From assembly GCA_021736215.1 (NCBI GenBank), contig JAIPGI010000003.1:1-64000 (forward strand): 64,000 bases of DNA, given 5' to 3'. The position numbers were made by a program, and so were the translations under genes. The notes beneath the pieces were generated by a model. The model was given only the letters and a program-made list of their open reading frames with translations, searched no databases and was not told where the DNA came from. Positions 15,523 through 23,694 of this stretch are shown piece by piece; the stretch's first letter is position 1; each line of letters begins with the position of its first letter. Source of the stretch: Candidatus Altimarinota bacterium (GTDB lineage Bacteria; Patescibacteriota; Gracilibacteria; UBA4473).

Positions 15523-16497
15523 ATGCTTGAAACCCTCATTGCCGCACAAATAGCTCTTTCTAGTGCCTCTTCTAATATTCCCGTTCAGCCCCCACTCTCG
15601 AGTTCTGCCTATGAAGCATTTTTTGAAAAAACATCTGAATTTGTGGGAGAAAACACGCAAGAGTGTGCGAAATTCGTTAACCGAATGTTTTTGACTCGAT
15701 TTGGAAAACTTATGTTTGGAAATGCTTGGACGCTTCAATTGCTTCCGGAAAATAAAGAGTATCTCAATCTTGTTTGGCGACTCAAGGAAGACCAGTTTAA
15801 TAGAAAGGATCTTCTGTCTTTGGATCATTATGAAGATCGCGTAGAGCATTTCAAAGAACTCTATCAGGAGTTAGATTCAGAAGCCTATCCCATTGGGGTT
15901 ATTGGGTTCGTCTATCAATATTCTTTTCATCGAGAAGAGGTTGCTTCTCATCCCGAATGGCTTCCTCAAACTCATGTTGCCTTTATTGCGGGAAGAAAGT
16001 CATTTGTGGTTCAGAATAATTCCACCAAAACACAGACTCTTGAAGAAATCATCGAGGCAAAACACGGAGATATGCATCCATGGGAAAGGGAGTTTATTGC
16101 ATCAAGACTTCCACTCGAAACAGCGCTCCTACCAGGAGGACAATATGCATATAACGACTATCTTATCGAAGAACACTTTAGAAAACCTATGTCGGGAAGT
16201 TTGCTGGAACTCGTTCTTCGAAAACACCCCAATAATCGTATCACGTCACTTCTTCGACCAGTATCTTACTCTCAAATTTCAGCAGAACTCATAAAAGAGT
16301 TGCAAGCACAGGAAAAAACACTTCAGAATTTTGGGAAAATTGATTTCGTGCGCGGAATAGCATTTGAGGCTCTTCAATTCCCTCAAAAAGAGTTATGGAA
16401 AGAGTTTTTGGATAAAAAACTCGGCATTCGGTTTCCTCAGAATGCATTAATTGTACCAGTTCCCAAATCATCAGAAGTCGTCTTTTTGAGTAAATAA
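15523..16497 (+). CDS. Hypothetical protein, possible cysteine peptidase domain
   Basis: A 324-residue protein of no firm family. The first half has a TQECAKFVNRMF segment (C48) followed by LPQTHVAFIAG about 100 residues later; this Cys-then-His order recalls NlpC/P60 or CHAP peptidases, in which Cys opens a helix and His starts a strand. That is a weak analogy. A mildly hydrophobic N-terminus (MLETLIAAQIALSSASS) could be a signal. It has its own promoter and is followed by the secY promoter, so it is a single-gene unit. Confidence 0.55.
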   Translation: MLETLIAAQIALSSASSNIPVQPPLSSSAYEAFFEKTSEFVGENTQECAKFVNRMFLTRFGKLMFGNAWTLQLLPENKEYLNLVWRLKEDQFNRKDLLSLDHYEDRVEHFKELYQELDSEAYPIGVIGFVYQYSFHREEVASHPEWLPQTHVAFIAGRKSFVVQNNSTKTQTLEEIIEAKHGDMHPWEREFIASRLPLETALLPGGQYAYNDYLIEEHFRKPMSGSLLELVLRKHPNNRITSLLRPVSYSQISAELIKELQAQEKTLQNFGKIDFVRGIAFEALQFPQKELWKEFLDKKLGIRFPQNALIVPVPKSSEVVFLSK

Positions 16498-16499
16498 AC

Positions 16500-16527
16500 T
16501 TGCCAATTTTATAAAAGTTTGTACAGT
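16500..16527 (+). promoter_or_regulatory. secY promoter
   Basis: TTGCCA (16500-16505), a 16-nt spacer, TACAGT (16522-16527). The start point near 16534 falls inside a 6-bp hairpin, GCGTTT-TGTG-AAACGC (16532-16547), which ends 2 nt before the secY ATG. Confidence 0.65.
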
Positions 16528-16549
16528 TTACGCGTTTTGTGAAACGCCT

Positions 16550-17854
16550 ATGGATAAACTTTTTACGACACTCAAACAGATTTGGAATACGAAAGCACTT
16601 CGTGACCGAATTATTTTTACAATTGCCATCTTGGTTGTTTTTCGCCTTGTGGCACATATCACCATTCCAGGAGCGGATATAGAAAAAATTAAATTTATTC
16701 TAGAACAAGCAGGACAAGGTCAGGGATCGGCTTTGGCAGTATTATCACTTTTGACAGGGGGAGCGATGGAACGATTTTCGGTCGTATTGATGGGGCTTAC
16801 TCCGTACATAAACGCATCGATTATTATGCAACTTTTGGGGGTTATCGTCCCTTCTTTGGAGAATCTCAAGAAAGAAGGAGAGGCAGGGCAAAAGAAAATT
16901 AATCAGTACACGAGATTTCTTACCGTACCGCTCTCTTTTGTGCAGAGTTATGGAATGATTATGCTGATTAATAAGTTTTCTCCAGGGGGAGCAATCGTTG
17001 ATACTTCTGACTGGGGAGTTATGCTTCCAATCATGCTCACGGTCACTGCTGGAACGATTTTCTTGATGTGGATTGGAGAACTGATGAACGAAAAAGGAAT
17101 GGGAAATGGAATTTCTATTCTGATTTTTGCGGGAATTGTTGCAACCGTTCCTCGTCAAATTGCGGCAGCATTTCAGGCAGCAGAATTACCAGTGCTGATA
17201 GGACTTATTATTGCCACATTCTTGCTGACGTTGTTTGTTATTTACGTCTCAGAAGCGGATCGTCGAGTTCCGGTAATTTATGCGACTCGTCGCACGGGGG
17301 GACAGCAAAAATCATTTCTTCCTATGAAAATCAATCAGGCGGGAATGATCCCTATTATCTTTGCAGTATCTTTGGTGAGTTTGCCATCCATTTTGGCACA
17401 ATTTTTTTCTCAGGCCGCATCGCCAACTTTGCAAAAAATTGCCGATTTTTCACTCAAATACCTCAATCCTGGAAGTCCAACACTTTGGTATAATATTTTT
17501 TATGCAGGACTTATCTTTGCCTTTACGTATTTCTATGTATCCATAGTGTTTGAACCCAAAAAAGTAGCAGAAAATATTCAGAAACGAGGAGGATTTATTC
17601 CTGGGTACCGACCAGGAAGTGAAACAGAAAAGTTTTTGGAAACCACCAGTAACAGGCTTTGTTTCTGGGGGGGAGTATTCTTGGCTGCAGTTGCGGTTGT
17701 TCCATTGATGTTTCAGCGATGGTTATCCGGAGGAGCCAATGCTATTTCTCTCTTTATCTCTGGAGCTGGAATGATCATCGTGGTGGGAGTGGTACTCGAC
17801 ATCGTTCGACGCATCAATGCACAATTAGTGATGCATGACTATGACAAGCTCTAG
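16550..17854 (+). CDS. secY: Preprotein translocase subunit SecY
   Basis: The channel subunit of the Sec translocon in the cytoplasmic membrane. It has 434 residues and ten hydrophobic helices. Family sequence is clear: FRLVAHITIPG near the N-terminus, GLTPYINASIIMQLL in helix 2, the cytoplasmic loop RRVPVIYATRR, PLKINQAGMIP-like text (PMKINQAGMIPIIFA), and RPGSETEKFLE before the last helices. It is normally in the spc operon after rplO; here it is on its own with a dedicated promoter, about 7.4 kb from rplO and on the other strand. It is followed by a hairpin terminator. Confidence 0.97.
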   Translation: MDKLFTTLKQIWNTKALRDRIIFTIAILVVFRLVAHITIPGADIEKIKFILEQAGQGQGSALAVLSLLTGGAMERFSVVLMGLTPYINASIIMQLLGVIVPSLENLKKEGEAGQKKINQYTRFLTVPLSFVQSYGMIMLINKFSPGGAIVDTSDWGVMLPIMLTVTAGTIFLMWIGELMNEKGMGNGISILIFAGIVATVPRQIAAAFQAAELPVLIGLIIATFLLTLFVIYVSEADRRVPVIYATRRTGGQQKSFLPMKINQAGMIPIIFAVSLVSLPSILAQFFSQAASPTLQKIADFSLKYLNPGSPTLWYNIFYAGLIFAFTYFYVSIVFEPKKVAENIQKRGGFIPGYRPGSETEKFLETTSNRLCFWGGVFLAAVAVVPLMFQRWLSGGANAISLFISGAGMIIVVGVVLDIVRRINAQLVMHDYDKL

Positions 17855-17887
17855 CGCGAAAGACAAACCTACGGTTTTTCTCTCGCG
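17855..17887 (+). terminator. Hairpin after secY
   Basis: A 15-bp stem with two mismatches (CGCGAAAGACAAACC with GGTTTTTCTCTCGCG) around a 3-nt loop, starting immediately after the secY stop and followed by a moderately T-rich stretch. Probably a terminator or an mRNA-stabilising structure. Confidence 0.6.
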
Positions 17888-17968
17888 GACTCACTTTTCC
17901 TTTAAATATGAGTTTTTTTGTTTCAGCACGAGTCAAGACAGCCGAAACAAAAAAACAAATTTTATGAG

Positions 17969-18721
17969 ATGATAAAAACAAAATCCGAAATTGAAAAAAT
18001 ACGTATTGCCCAAAGCCATGTGGATAGTATTTTGGAAAATGATTTAAAAAATTGGTTGCGAGAAGGCGTTACGGAACAAGAAATTTCTGAAAAACTTGAG
18101 AAGGCTATTTTCGGTGATGGGGCATTTGAACTCGCCTTCCCTTCTATTATAGCCTTTGGCGAAGGAGCAGCAGAACCTCATCATGAACCAAATCAGAGAG
18201 GTTTGCGCCAAGGAGACCCCATTCTGATTGATTGTGGGGCAAAGTTTGAGGGATGGTGCAGTGATTGCACGAGAATGTTTTGCTTAGGACAACCATCTCT
18301 TGAATTTCGAGAAAAATACGAAAAAGTTTTAAAAATACACGAAGAGATTTTACTTCAATTTGTGGCAGGGGCTAAAGTCGCAAGTCTAGATGCTTGGGTT
18401 CGCGAGAGGCTTGGAGATGATGAACAATATTTTATCCATTCATTGGGACATGGTATCGGTCGAGAAGTGCACGAAGAACCGAGAATTACTTCAAAAAAAT
18501 CTCCTACTCAAATTCGAACTCATCAAATTCCTTCTCAAACCCGGGTTCTAGAAATTCCGAACCCGGGTTTAAAAGAACTACAAAAGGGCATGGTGGTCAC
18601 CTGTGAACCAGGATTATATTACAAAGATGCCTTTGGTATCCGCATTGAAGATTTGCTCGTTATTCGAGAAGGAAGGGCAGAAATCCTTACCCAAACTCCG
18701 CGAACATTAATTTTGCTTTAA
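17969..18721 (+). CDS. M24 family Xaa-Pro peptidase
   Basis: A 250-residue metallopeptidase of the M24B (Xaa-Pro dipeptidase/aminopeptidase) group without the usual N-terminal domain. Ligands are D88 and D99 (LIDCGAKFEGWCSDCTR), H161 (SLGHGIGREVHE), E213 (TCEPGLYY) and E227 (GIRIEDLL); FPSIIAFGEGAAEPHHEP is typical of prolidase-like members rather than methionine aminopeptidase. The start ATG at 17969 begins the homology. Residues about 190-202 come from an in-frame palindromic element (18537-18570), placed between the H161 segment and E213, and the preceding THQIPSQ stretch also looks extra. Confidence 0.88.
   Translation: MIKTKSEIEKIRIAQSHVDSILENDLKNWLREGVTEQEISEKLEKAIFGDGAFELAFPSIIAFGEGAAEPHHEPNQRGLRQGDPILIDCGAKFEGWCSDCTRMFCLGQPSLEFREKYEKVLKIHEEILLQFVAGAKVASLDAWVRERLGDDEQYFIHSLGHGIGREVHEEPRITSKKSPTQIRTHQIPSQTRVLEIPNPGLKELQKGMVVTCEPGLYYKDAFGIRIEDLLVIREGRAEILTQTPRTLILL
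18537..18570. repeat. Palindromic element family A inside M24 peptidase
   Basis: 34 bp with 12-bp perfect arms (AAACCCGGGTTC and GAACCCGGGTTT) and a 10-nt loop. The core and loop match the element in xth at 8288-8323. It is read in frame and encodes part of an added loop. Confidence 0.85.
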
Positions 18722-18765
18722 ATCGAAAGTTTGGAAATTTGAATTTCTAGAAATAATACGCATTG

Positions 18766-19878
18766 ATGAATACACACAAAGAAGACGAGAGAGCCTTTTT
18801 TTTGGGAGTACATCGGGCGATGAATATCACCATGATACGGTATAAGAAATTTCAAAAGTTTTTTGGAAATAATTGGAAACGCATTTTTAATGCATCGCTT
18901 CAGGATTTCCAAAAAGCAGATATTGATGGACGAGGTATCGAAACATTTTTTTCGAACCGCGATAAAGTCGATCCAGAAAAGGAATGGAAACTTCTCCAAC
19001 AGTGTCAGGCTCGGATTTTGATATATGGACAAGCGGGATATCCAATCTCCTTACAAAACATTCCGAGTCCTCCAGCAGTGCTCTTTGTGCGAGGAGAAAT
19101 AAAAAATTCAGATTTTCCCTCGATATCGGTCGTTGGGTCGCGCCGCATTTCTTCTTACGGTCGAAGAGTTGTAGAGCACATTGTCGGAGAAATAGCTCAA
19201 AGTGGAATAACCATTGTTTCGGGTTTGGCATTGGGAACTGATATGTTGGCACACCAAGAAGCTCTTCGAAACAATGCTCGCACCATAGGGATACTGGGAA
19301 GCGGGATTGATAGAATTACTCCAATTCAACACAGAAAATTCGCTGAAAAATTCCTTGATGAAGGACGGGGTGCAATAGTTTCAGAATATTTACCAGGAGT
19401 TGAACCAAGGCCAGAACATTTTCCTGTGAGAAACAGACTCATTGCGGGGATCTCTCGCGCAACGGTTGTTATAGAGGCGGCAGAGCGTTCGGGGAGTCTC
19501 ATTACGGCCAATTTAGCACTTGAACAGGGACGTGATACATTTGCTGTTCCTGGCGAGATTTTTTCGAAGAATTCAGCAGGGACCAATCAGCTCCTTTTGG
19601 AAGGAACAGCTTCGCCAGCTCTTTCTGGACTCCAAATTCTTCAACACCTCAATCTTGGGGATATTCCTTTTCAGAAAAAAATACAGAGAGATATTCAGCC
19701 AACGGGTATTGAGGCAGAAATTTTGGAACTTTTTGGCGCAGAGAATCGAATGCATATCAACGATCTCATGCAAAAGTCTTCTCTTCCCGCTTCCACAATC
19801 AGTTCCAATATAGCCCTTATGGAAATCAAAGGCATGATCCAAAATATTGGAAATCAAATTTATGTGAAAAATGTATAG
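18766..19878 (+). CDS. dprA: DNA processing protein DprA/Smf
   Basis: A cytoplasmic protein that loads RecA on incoming single-stranded DNA in natural transformation. The Rossmann-like DNA-binding core is clear: SVVGSRRISSYG, SGLALGTDMLAHQEAL, TIGILGSGIDRITP, IVSEYLPG, RNRLIAGISRATVVIEA and SGSLITANLALEQGRDTFAVPG. An N-terminal SAM-like helical region and a C-terminal winged helix (about residues 305-370) complete the usual layout; total 370 residues. With ComF (58797) it suggests a competence or DNA uptake route. The ATG at 18766 follows a TTG at 18763. Confidence 0.96.
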   Translation: MNTHKEDERAFFLGVHRAMNITMIRYKKFQKFFGNNWKRIFNASLQDFQKADIDGRGIETFFSNRDKVDPEKEWKLLQQCQARILIYGQAGYPISLQNIPSPPAVLFVRGEIKNSDFPSISVVGSRRISSYGRRVVEHIVGEIAQSGITIVSGLALGTDMLAHQEALRNNARTIGILGSGIDRITPIQHRKFAEKFLDEGRGAIVSEYLPGVEPRPEHFPVRNRLIAGISRATVVIEAAERSGSLITANLALEQGRDTFAVPGEIFSKNSAGTNQLLLEGTASPALSGLQILQHLNLGDIPFQKKIQRDIQPTGIEAEILELFGAENRMHINDLMQKSSLPASTISSNIALMEIKGMIQNIGNQIYVKNV

Positions 19879-19890
19879 GAATTTCCAATT

Positions 19891-19930
19891 GTCCTCCTCC
19901 CTTGGAAAGGGAGGGTGGGAGGGTTTAAAA
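19891..19930. repeat. Family B palindrome upstream of DUF559 gene
   Basis: CCTCCTCCCTTGGAAAGGGAGG with a GGGAGGGTTTAAAA tail, between the dprA stop and the DUF559 start. A partner in the opposite orientation ends the DUF559 gene at 20316-20346. Confidence 0.8.
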
Positions 19931-19938
19931 AAATAAAA

Positions 19939-20340
19939 ATGTCCTACACTTACTATCGTTCTGATCTCAAAAAAAAAGCACGAGAAAATCGACATTACAT
20001 GTCTGCTCCAGAAAAGAAAATGTGGGAAATTCTTTCTCAAAAAAATATGGGATATAGATTTTTGAGACAAAAACCAATTCACAACTTCATTGTAGACTTC
20101 TATTGCGCTTCACTAAAGCTCATCATTGAGGTTGATGGGAACAGTCATGGGGAGCAAGGAAAATATGACAGGGAAAGAACATTGTTTTTGAACGGTCTTG
20201 GTTTTGAAGTTGTTCGATATTGGAATAACGATGTAATGATGAAACTCGAAGGAGTATATGACGACCTATTCACAAAAATCGAACAAAGAAAAAAGAAATT
20301 ATTTAATATTCAGAAACCCCCTCCAACTCCCCCTTTGTAA
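19939..20340 (+). CDS. DUF559 endonuclease-like protein
   Basis: A 133-residue protein of the DUF559 family, related in fold to very short patch repair endonucleases. Family sequence is complete: LKKKARENRHYMSAPEKKMWEIL, GYRFLRQKPIHNFIVDFYC (catalytic D), LKLIIEVDGNSH (E and D) and GFEVVRYWNNDVM. The last residues, KPPPTPPL and the TAA stop, are encoded by a family B palindrome, so the gene now ends inside the repeat. Palindromes flank it on both sides. The start at 19939 begins the family homology. The biological role of DUF559 proteins is not settled. Confidence 0.88.
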   Translation: MSYTYYRSDLKKKARENRHYMSAPEKKMWEILSQKNMGYRFLRQKPIHNFIVDFYCASLKLIIEVDGNSHGEQGKYDRERTLFLNGLGFEVVRYWNNDVMMKLEGVYDDLFTKIEQRKKKLFNIQKPPPTPPL

Positions 20341-20346
20341 GGGGGA
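20316..20346. repeat. Family B palindrome ending DUF559 gene
   Basis: ACCCCCTCCAACTCCCCC followed by TTTGTAAGGGGGA. It supplies the C-terminal PPPTPPL tail and stop of the DUF559 protein and is inverted relative to the copy at 19891. Confidence 0.8.
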
Positions 20347-20365
20347 AAATAACGAAATAAAAAAC

Positions 20366-20821
20366 ATGATAGAAACTTTCCCATTTGCTTTTAAAGTAAA
20401 AATATCAGCACTCTTGGTGGGATCCCTTTTCGCAGGATTTTTCATCGGGAACATCTCTTCTTCTCCGGCGCCTGCTCAACCCATTGTTCGCAATATTCAA
20501 CCAGAAATATCAATCATTCGTTTCAAGAAGCTTGATGGGGATCTCCTAATTGGAGACATTTCTGGTCCCGTGAGAATTCTTTGGGGAGAAAAAAACCTGG
20601 CTGAGGGAGAAGGAGATTTTGAGATCCCATTGGGACAAATATCGAGTTTAGAAGATTTGAAATTTCAACAATTTCCTTACACGGGGAATGTCAAAACGAA
20701 GAAATTTTATCCCTCAGATTCATACTTCGCTCGGGGAGTAGAGATTCGGTACAGGCGATTTTTTGAAACCAAACAGGCTGCAATAAATGCGGGATTTGTA
20801 GCGAGCAAGGGAGTGAAATAA
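20366..20821 (+). CDS. Membrane-anchored hypothetical protein
   Basis: A 151-residue protein with one N-terminal hydrophobic segment (about residues 10-30, signal anchor) and an extracytoplasmic part containing a strand-rich region (LLIGDISGPVRILWGE). Its C-terminus, YPSDSYFARGVEIRYRRFFETKQAAINAGFVASK, resembles the metal-binding Ada-type module in layout but lacks the cysteines. The start at 20366 is taken because upstream codons come from the palindrome. Function unknown. Confidence 0.6.
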   Translation: MIETFPFAFKVKISALLVGSLFAGFFIGNISSSPAPAQPIVRNIQPEISIIRFKKLDGDLLIGDISGPVRILWGEKNLAEGEGDFEIPLGQISSLEDLKFQQFPYTGNVKTKKFYPSDSYFARGVEIRYRRFFETKQAAINAGFVASKGVK

Positions 20822-20883
20822 AACCCTCAACAAAAAAGTTCGTATGTTGAAATGCGGAAAGAGAGAAATACCCATTTGGGGAC

Positions 20884-20912
20884 TTGTTTTTTTATATGAA
20901 TTGTGGTACAAT
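20884..20912 (+). promoter_or_regulatory. Promoter of the coiled-coil pair
   Basis: TTGTTT (20884-20889), a 17-nt spacer, TACAAT (20907-20912). The start point near 20919 gives a leader of about 17 nt before the ATG at 20936. Confidence 0.75.
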
Positions 20913-20935
20913 GATAAGATTTATTGAAGAAAAAT

Positions 20936-23269
20936 ATGGCACAACTTCATGATTATGGTCACTTAGAAGGGATTATAAATCCTGATGATTTACAACTTTC
21001 TCAAGAACACGAAGAAAATCGTATTCAAAAACAGAGAGAGATTGCTCAATCAGAGGTGGATAGAATTGATAACCAAGGATTTGAGGCTTTTTTTGAACAA
21101 GAACTAGGGAATGGAAAAGAACGAGTGGGGAAATTAACAGGCAATGTTGTAGATAGGGTGAACGAGATTATACGAAGAAACGCAGATACATATCAGACTG
21201 TTTCAAATGGATCATCGGCCTCAATACTCGAAAGAAATGTATGGCAAAATCGTAAACAATCAGTTTTTAACAGGATTGGAAATATCGCACAGAATGCAGA
21301 GGTTTCCTTTTTGGTAGCAGATGGATATGAAAATTTTATAGGGGAAACCAAGGATAAAGTGTGGAAAGAATGGGAAATGGAGAAAACGAGACACCAAGAA
21401 ATATTAGAGAATCAGGGGAAATTTAAGAAATACGTAGCTCCGATTCTTTTAGGAGGACTTAGTTTTGGGCTCTCAAGAATTGGGTCCAAAAAAAGACGGT
21501 ATAAAAGATTTGAAGAGAAATTTGGAAAAAAAATGCAGGAACAGTTCTATCAAATGGATAAGAACATTCAAAGATTAAAAAAGGATGGAGAGGCCCATCG
21601 TCAATCAATGATGCGGTATATTCAGCGGAAAATGGATTCAACATTTGATCTTAATGATAAAGAGAATCTAAAAAATGAGATAACTACTGCCATTCGGGCG
21701 GGGGATCTGACTTTTTCTCTTACAAATTTTGGTCTTACAACAGATCAACAAAAAATTGATTTTCTAGAATCGATTCAGCAATTGGATTTTGTAAAAAAAG
21801 ATGTTTCTGCTCTTGGACAATCAAAAGAAAAAAATTCCGTGATGAGGGGTGCTGTCGATTCTGCTCAAGCGCAAGAAAGAGAATTGAAAAATCTCAATAA
21901 TATTAAATTTAAAGAAATAAGAGATTTAGGAACAATTAAAAATGTTCCAGCAGCAAAAGACGTTCCAAGCACGCTCAATTTAGTACAACATATCCGAGAT
22001 GATTTGCATTCACAAAATGTTTCCGTGGAGGACATTTTTTCAGATGGCATTAAAAAAGAAGATTTATTAACCGAATCAGTTAAATTAACGCTTTTGGTAA
22101 ACGCTATTGTTACGAATGCAGGGTGGGATAAGCATTTGTCTTTTGAGACGAAGCAAATGCTCGTTGCTTGGATCGAAGATTTCGATAAAAAAACTAGTGG
22201 AGGTCTTACATTGCGTACGTCCGCCGATGTAAAAAAGGTTCAAGATCAGATTGATGTACTCCAAAGCACAGGCACTGGTTCTATTTTGGAAAAAGGACGA
22301 ACTTGGTTCACTACGGCGAGGGCACTTGATATAACGAAAACCATTGTTGATTTTCAAGCATTAGAAACATCTGCACAGGAATTTTCTAAGGATATCTTCC
22401 TCAAGAAGCAAGAATTCGATGAGATAAAGAATGATTTTCCAGAAGCAGATAGATTGGATTTAGAAAAAGGTTGGGACGAGGTAGAAAAAGTAAGAAAATT
22501 CGTTCTCGATGTAGCGAAAAAATGGAAACAAGAGAGAGAAGAACACCAAAAATGGACAGCCAAAAAATTGATTTTAGAAAACAATCAAAAAAGTGCACAG
22601 TCTAATTTAGATGAGGAATTAAAAAATCCCGTTGAAACTGATAAAAATGCTGCAACAACACAAAGAACAACCCGCACAAATCTTCATGCAAAGTTAGAAA
22701 AAGCCCAAGATACCCTTCTTGAGTATTTATCAACAGAAAAGGGATTAACAAGTTTTGATTTTCCAGAATATATTGGGAAATTTGATGTATTAGAAAAAAA
22801 GAATTTTGAAAAAACAAAGAAAAACAAGGATTCAATAAAAGAGTTGAACGAGAGAATCCAACAAACATTAATCATAGAAAATTTCTCACAAGAGATTGAA
22901 AAGAAGTTTCTTGATAAGTTAGAAAAAAATGATCAATACTCCCTTCTCAAGGAGGTTTCAGAAGGAACTCGAGTGACTGTTGATTATAAAATTGTTTCGA
23001 GTCTCAATGAATTAAAATTTCCAGATGAAATTACGGGAACAACTCCAAAAACATTTCGAGTTTTCAAAAAGAATAAAAATGCAGTTATGCTCCAAGAAAT
23101 AGGAGGAACAAATAAAATACTCACAATTATGGGACCGGCGGTAAGTGGAGGAAAGGCATTTAGAAATGCCATTGAAAAAGAGAGTGTTGCGGGAACTCCT
23201 GATCCCACAAATCCAACAGTAGGAGGTGTTGGAACACAGGCAATTGCCTTTAATATGCTTATTCAATAA
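20936..23269 (+). CDS. Large coiled-coil hypothetical protein
   Basis: A 777-residue, highly charged, mostly helical protein of no recognised family. Long heptad-like stretches rich in K, E and Q lie at about residues 145-230 and 480-640. A short hydrophobic, glycine-containing segment (VAPILLGGLSFGLSRIGS, about residue 160) could insert in or touch a membrane. The C-terminal 120 residues switch to strand-rich sequence ending in a Pro/Gly/Thr-rich tail. It has its own promoter and is followed 2 nt later by a second helical gene, with which it surely forms an operon. A structural or surface role is only a guess. Confidence 0.7.
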   Translation: MAQLHDYGHLEGIINPDDLQLSQEHEENRIQKQREIAQSEVDRIDNQGFEAFFEQELGNGKERVGKLTGNVVDRVNEIIRRNADTYQTVSNGSSASILERNVWQNRKQSVFNRIGNIAQNAEVSFLVADGYENFIGETKDKVWKEWEMEKTRHQEILENQGKFKKYVAPILLGGLSFGLSRIGSKKRRYKRFEEKFGKKMQEQFYQMDKNIQRLKKDGEAHRQSMMRYIQRKMDSTFDLNDKENLKNEITTAIRAGDLTFSLTNFGLTTDQQKIDFLESIQQLDFVKKDVSALGQSKEKNSVMRGAVDSAQAQERELKNLNNIKFKEIRDLGTIKNVPAAKDVPSTLNLVQHIRDDLHSQNVSVEDIFSDGIKKEDLLTESVKLTLLVNAIVTNAGWDKHLSFETKQMLVAWIEDFDKKTSGGLTLRTSADVKKVQDQIDVLQSTGTGSILEKGRTWFTTARALDITKTIVDFQALETSAQEFSKDIFLKKQEFDEIKNDFPEADRLDLEKGWDEVEKVRKFVLDVAKKWKQEREEHQKWTAKKLILENNQKSAQSNLDEELKNPVETDKNAATTQRTTRTNLHAKLEKAQDTLLEYLSTEKGLTSFDFPEYIGKFDVLEKKNFEKTKKNKDSIKELNERIQQTLIIENFSQEIEKKFLDKLEKNDQYSLLKEVSEGTRVTVDYKIVSSLNELKFPDEITGTTPKTFRVFKKNKNAVMLQEIGGTNKILTIMGPAVSGGKAFRNAIEKESVAGTPDPTNPTVGGVGTQAIAFNMLIQ

Positions 23270-23271
23270 AT

Positions 23272-23694
23272 ATGGAAAATACATCAGTCGAACTCGAAAA
23301 CTTCTTGCTCTGGTTTGTTCAAGTAGAAGAAATCCCAATGGAATCTCGCAGAGATTTTCTTGGACACATTTTAAAAGTAGGGTCTCTTGATGAAAAAGCA
23401 GTACATTTCATTAAAGAAACATTAGAGTTCCTCGCTCAACATTCTGAAAAACAAGCGAAAGAACTTGAAAAACAATTTAATATTCTTTCTGCGCTCTTAA
23501 GCGATGAAAAGAATAAAGAATCTTCAATAAAAGAGAAGGTGGTTCGTGCCGCAGAAAAACGAATGATACAACTTGCTTTGGATTTCAAAGAAGATTTTAA
23601 GGCTTTTGAATTAGAAAAAAACACAAAAGCTGAGGTCATAGAAGAAGAATCGGCAGAAGCAGAAGTGGGAAACTTAAAGGCAAAACTCGCTTAA
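23272..23694 (+). CDS. Helical hypothetical protein, partner of 20936 gene
   Basis: A 140-residue, acidic, helical protein with heptad-like patterns around residues 40-80 and 90-125 (KEDFKAFELEKNTK). It starts 2 nt after the stop of the 777-residue coiled-coil gene, and its own stop abuts the convergent guaB stop. The two proteins are likely to act together, but no function can be given. Confidence 0.65.
   Translation: MENTSVELENFLLWFVQVEEIPMESRRDFLGHILKVGSLDEKAVHFIKETLEFLAQHSEKQAKELEKQFNILSALLSDEKNKESSIKEKVVRAAEKRMIQLALDFKEDFKAFELEKNTKAEVIEEESAEAEVGNLKAKLA

Noticed and set aside
20936-23269. SMC-type ATPase
   Set aside because: Long coiled coils are present, but no Walker A or ABC signature can be found.
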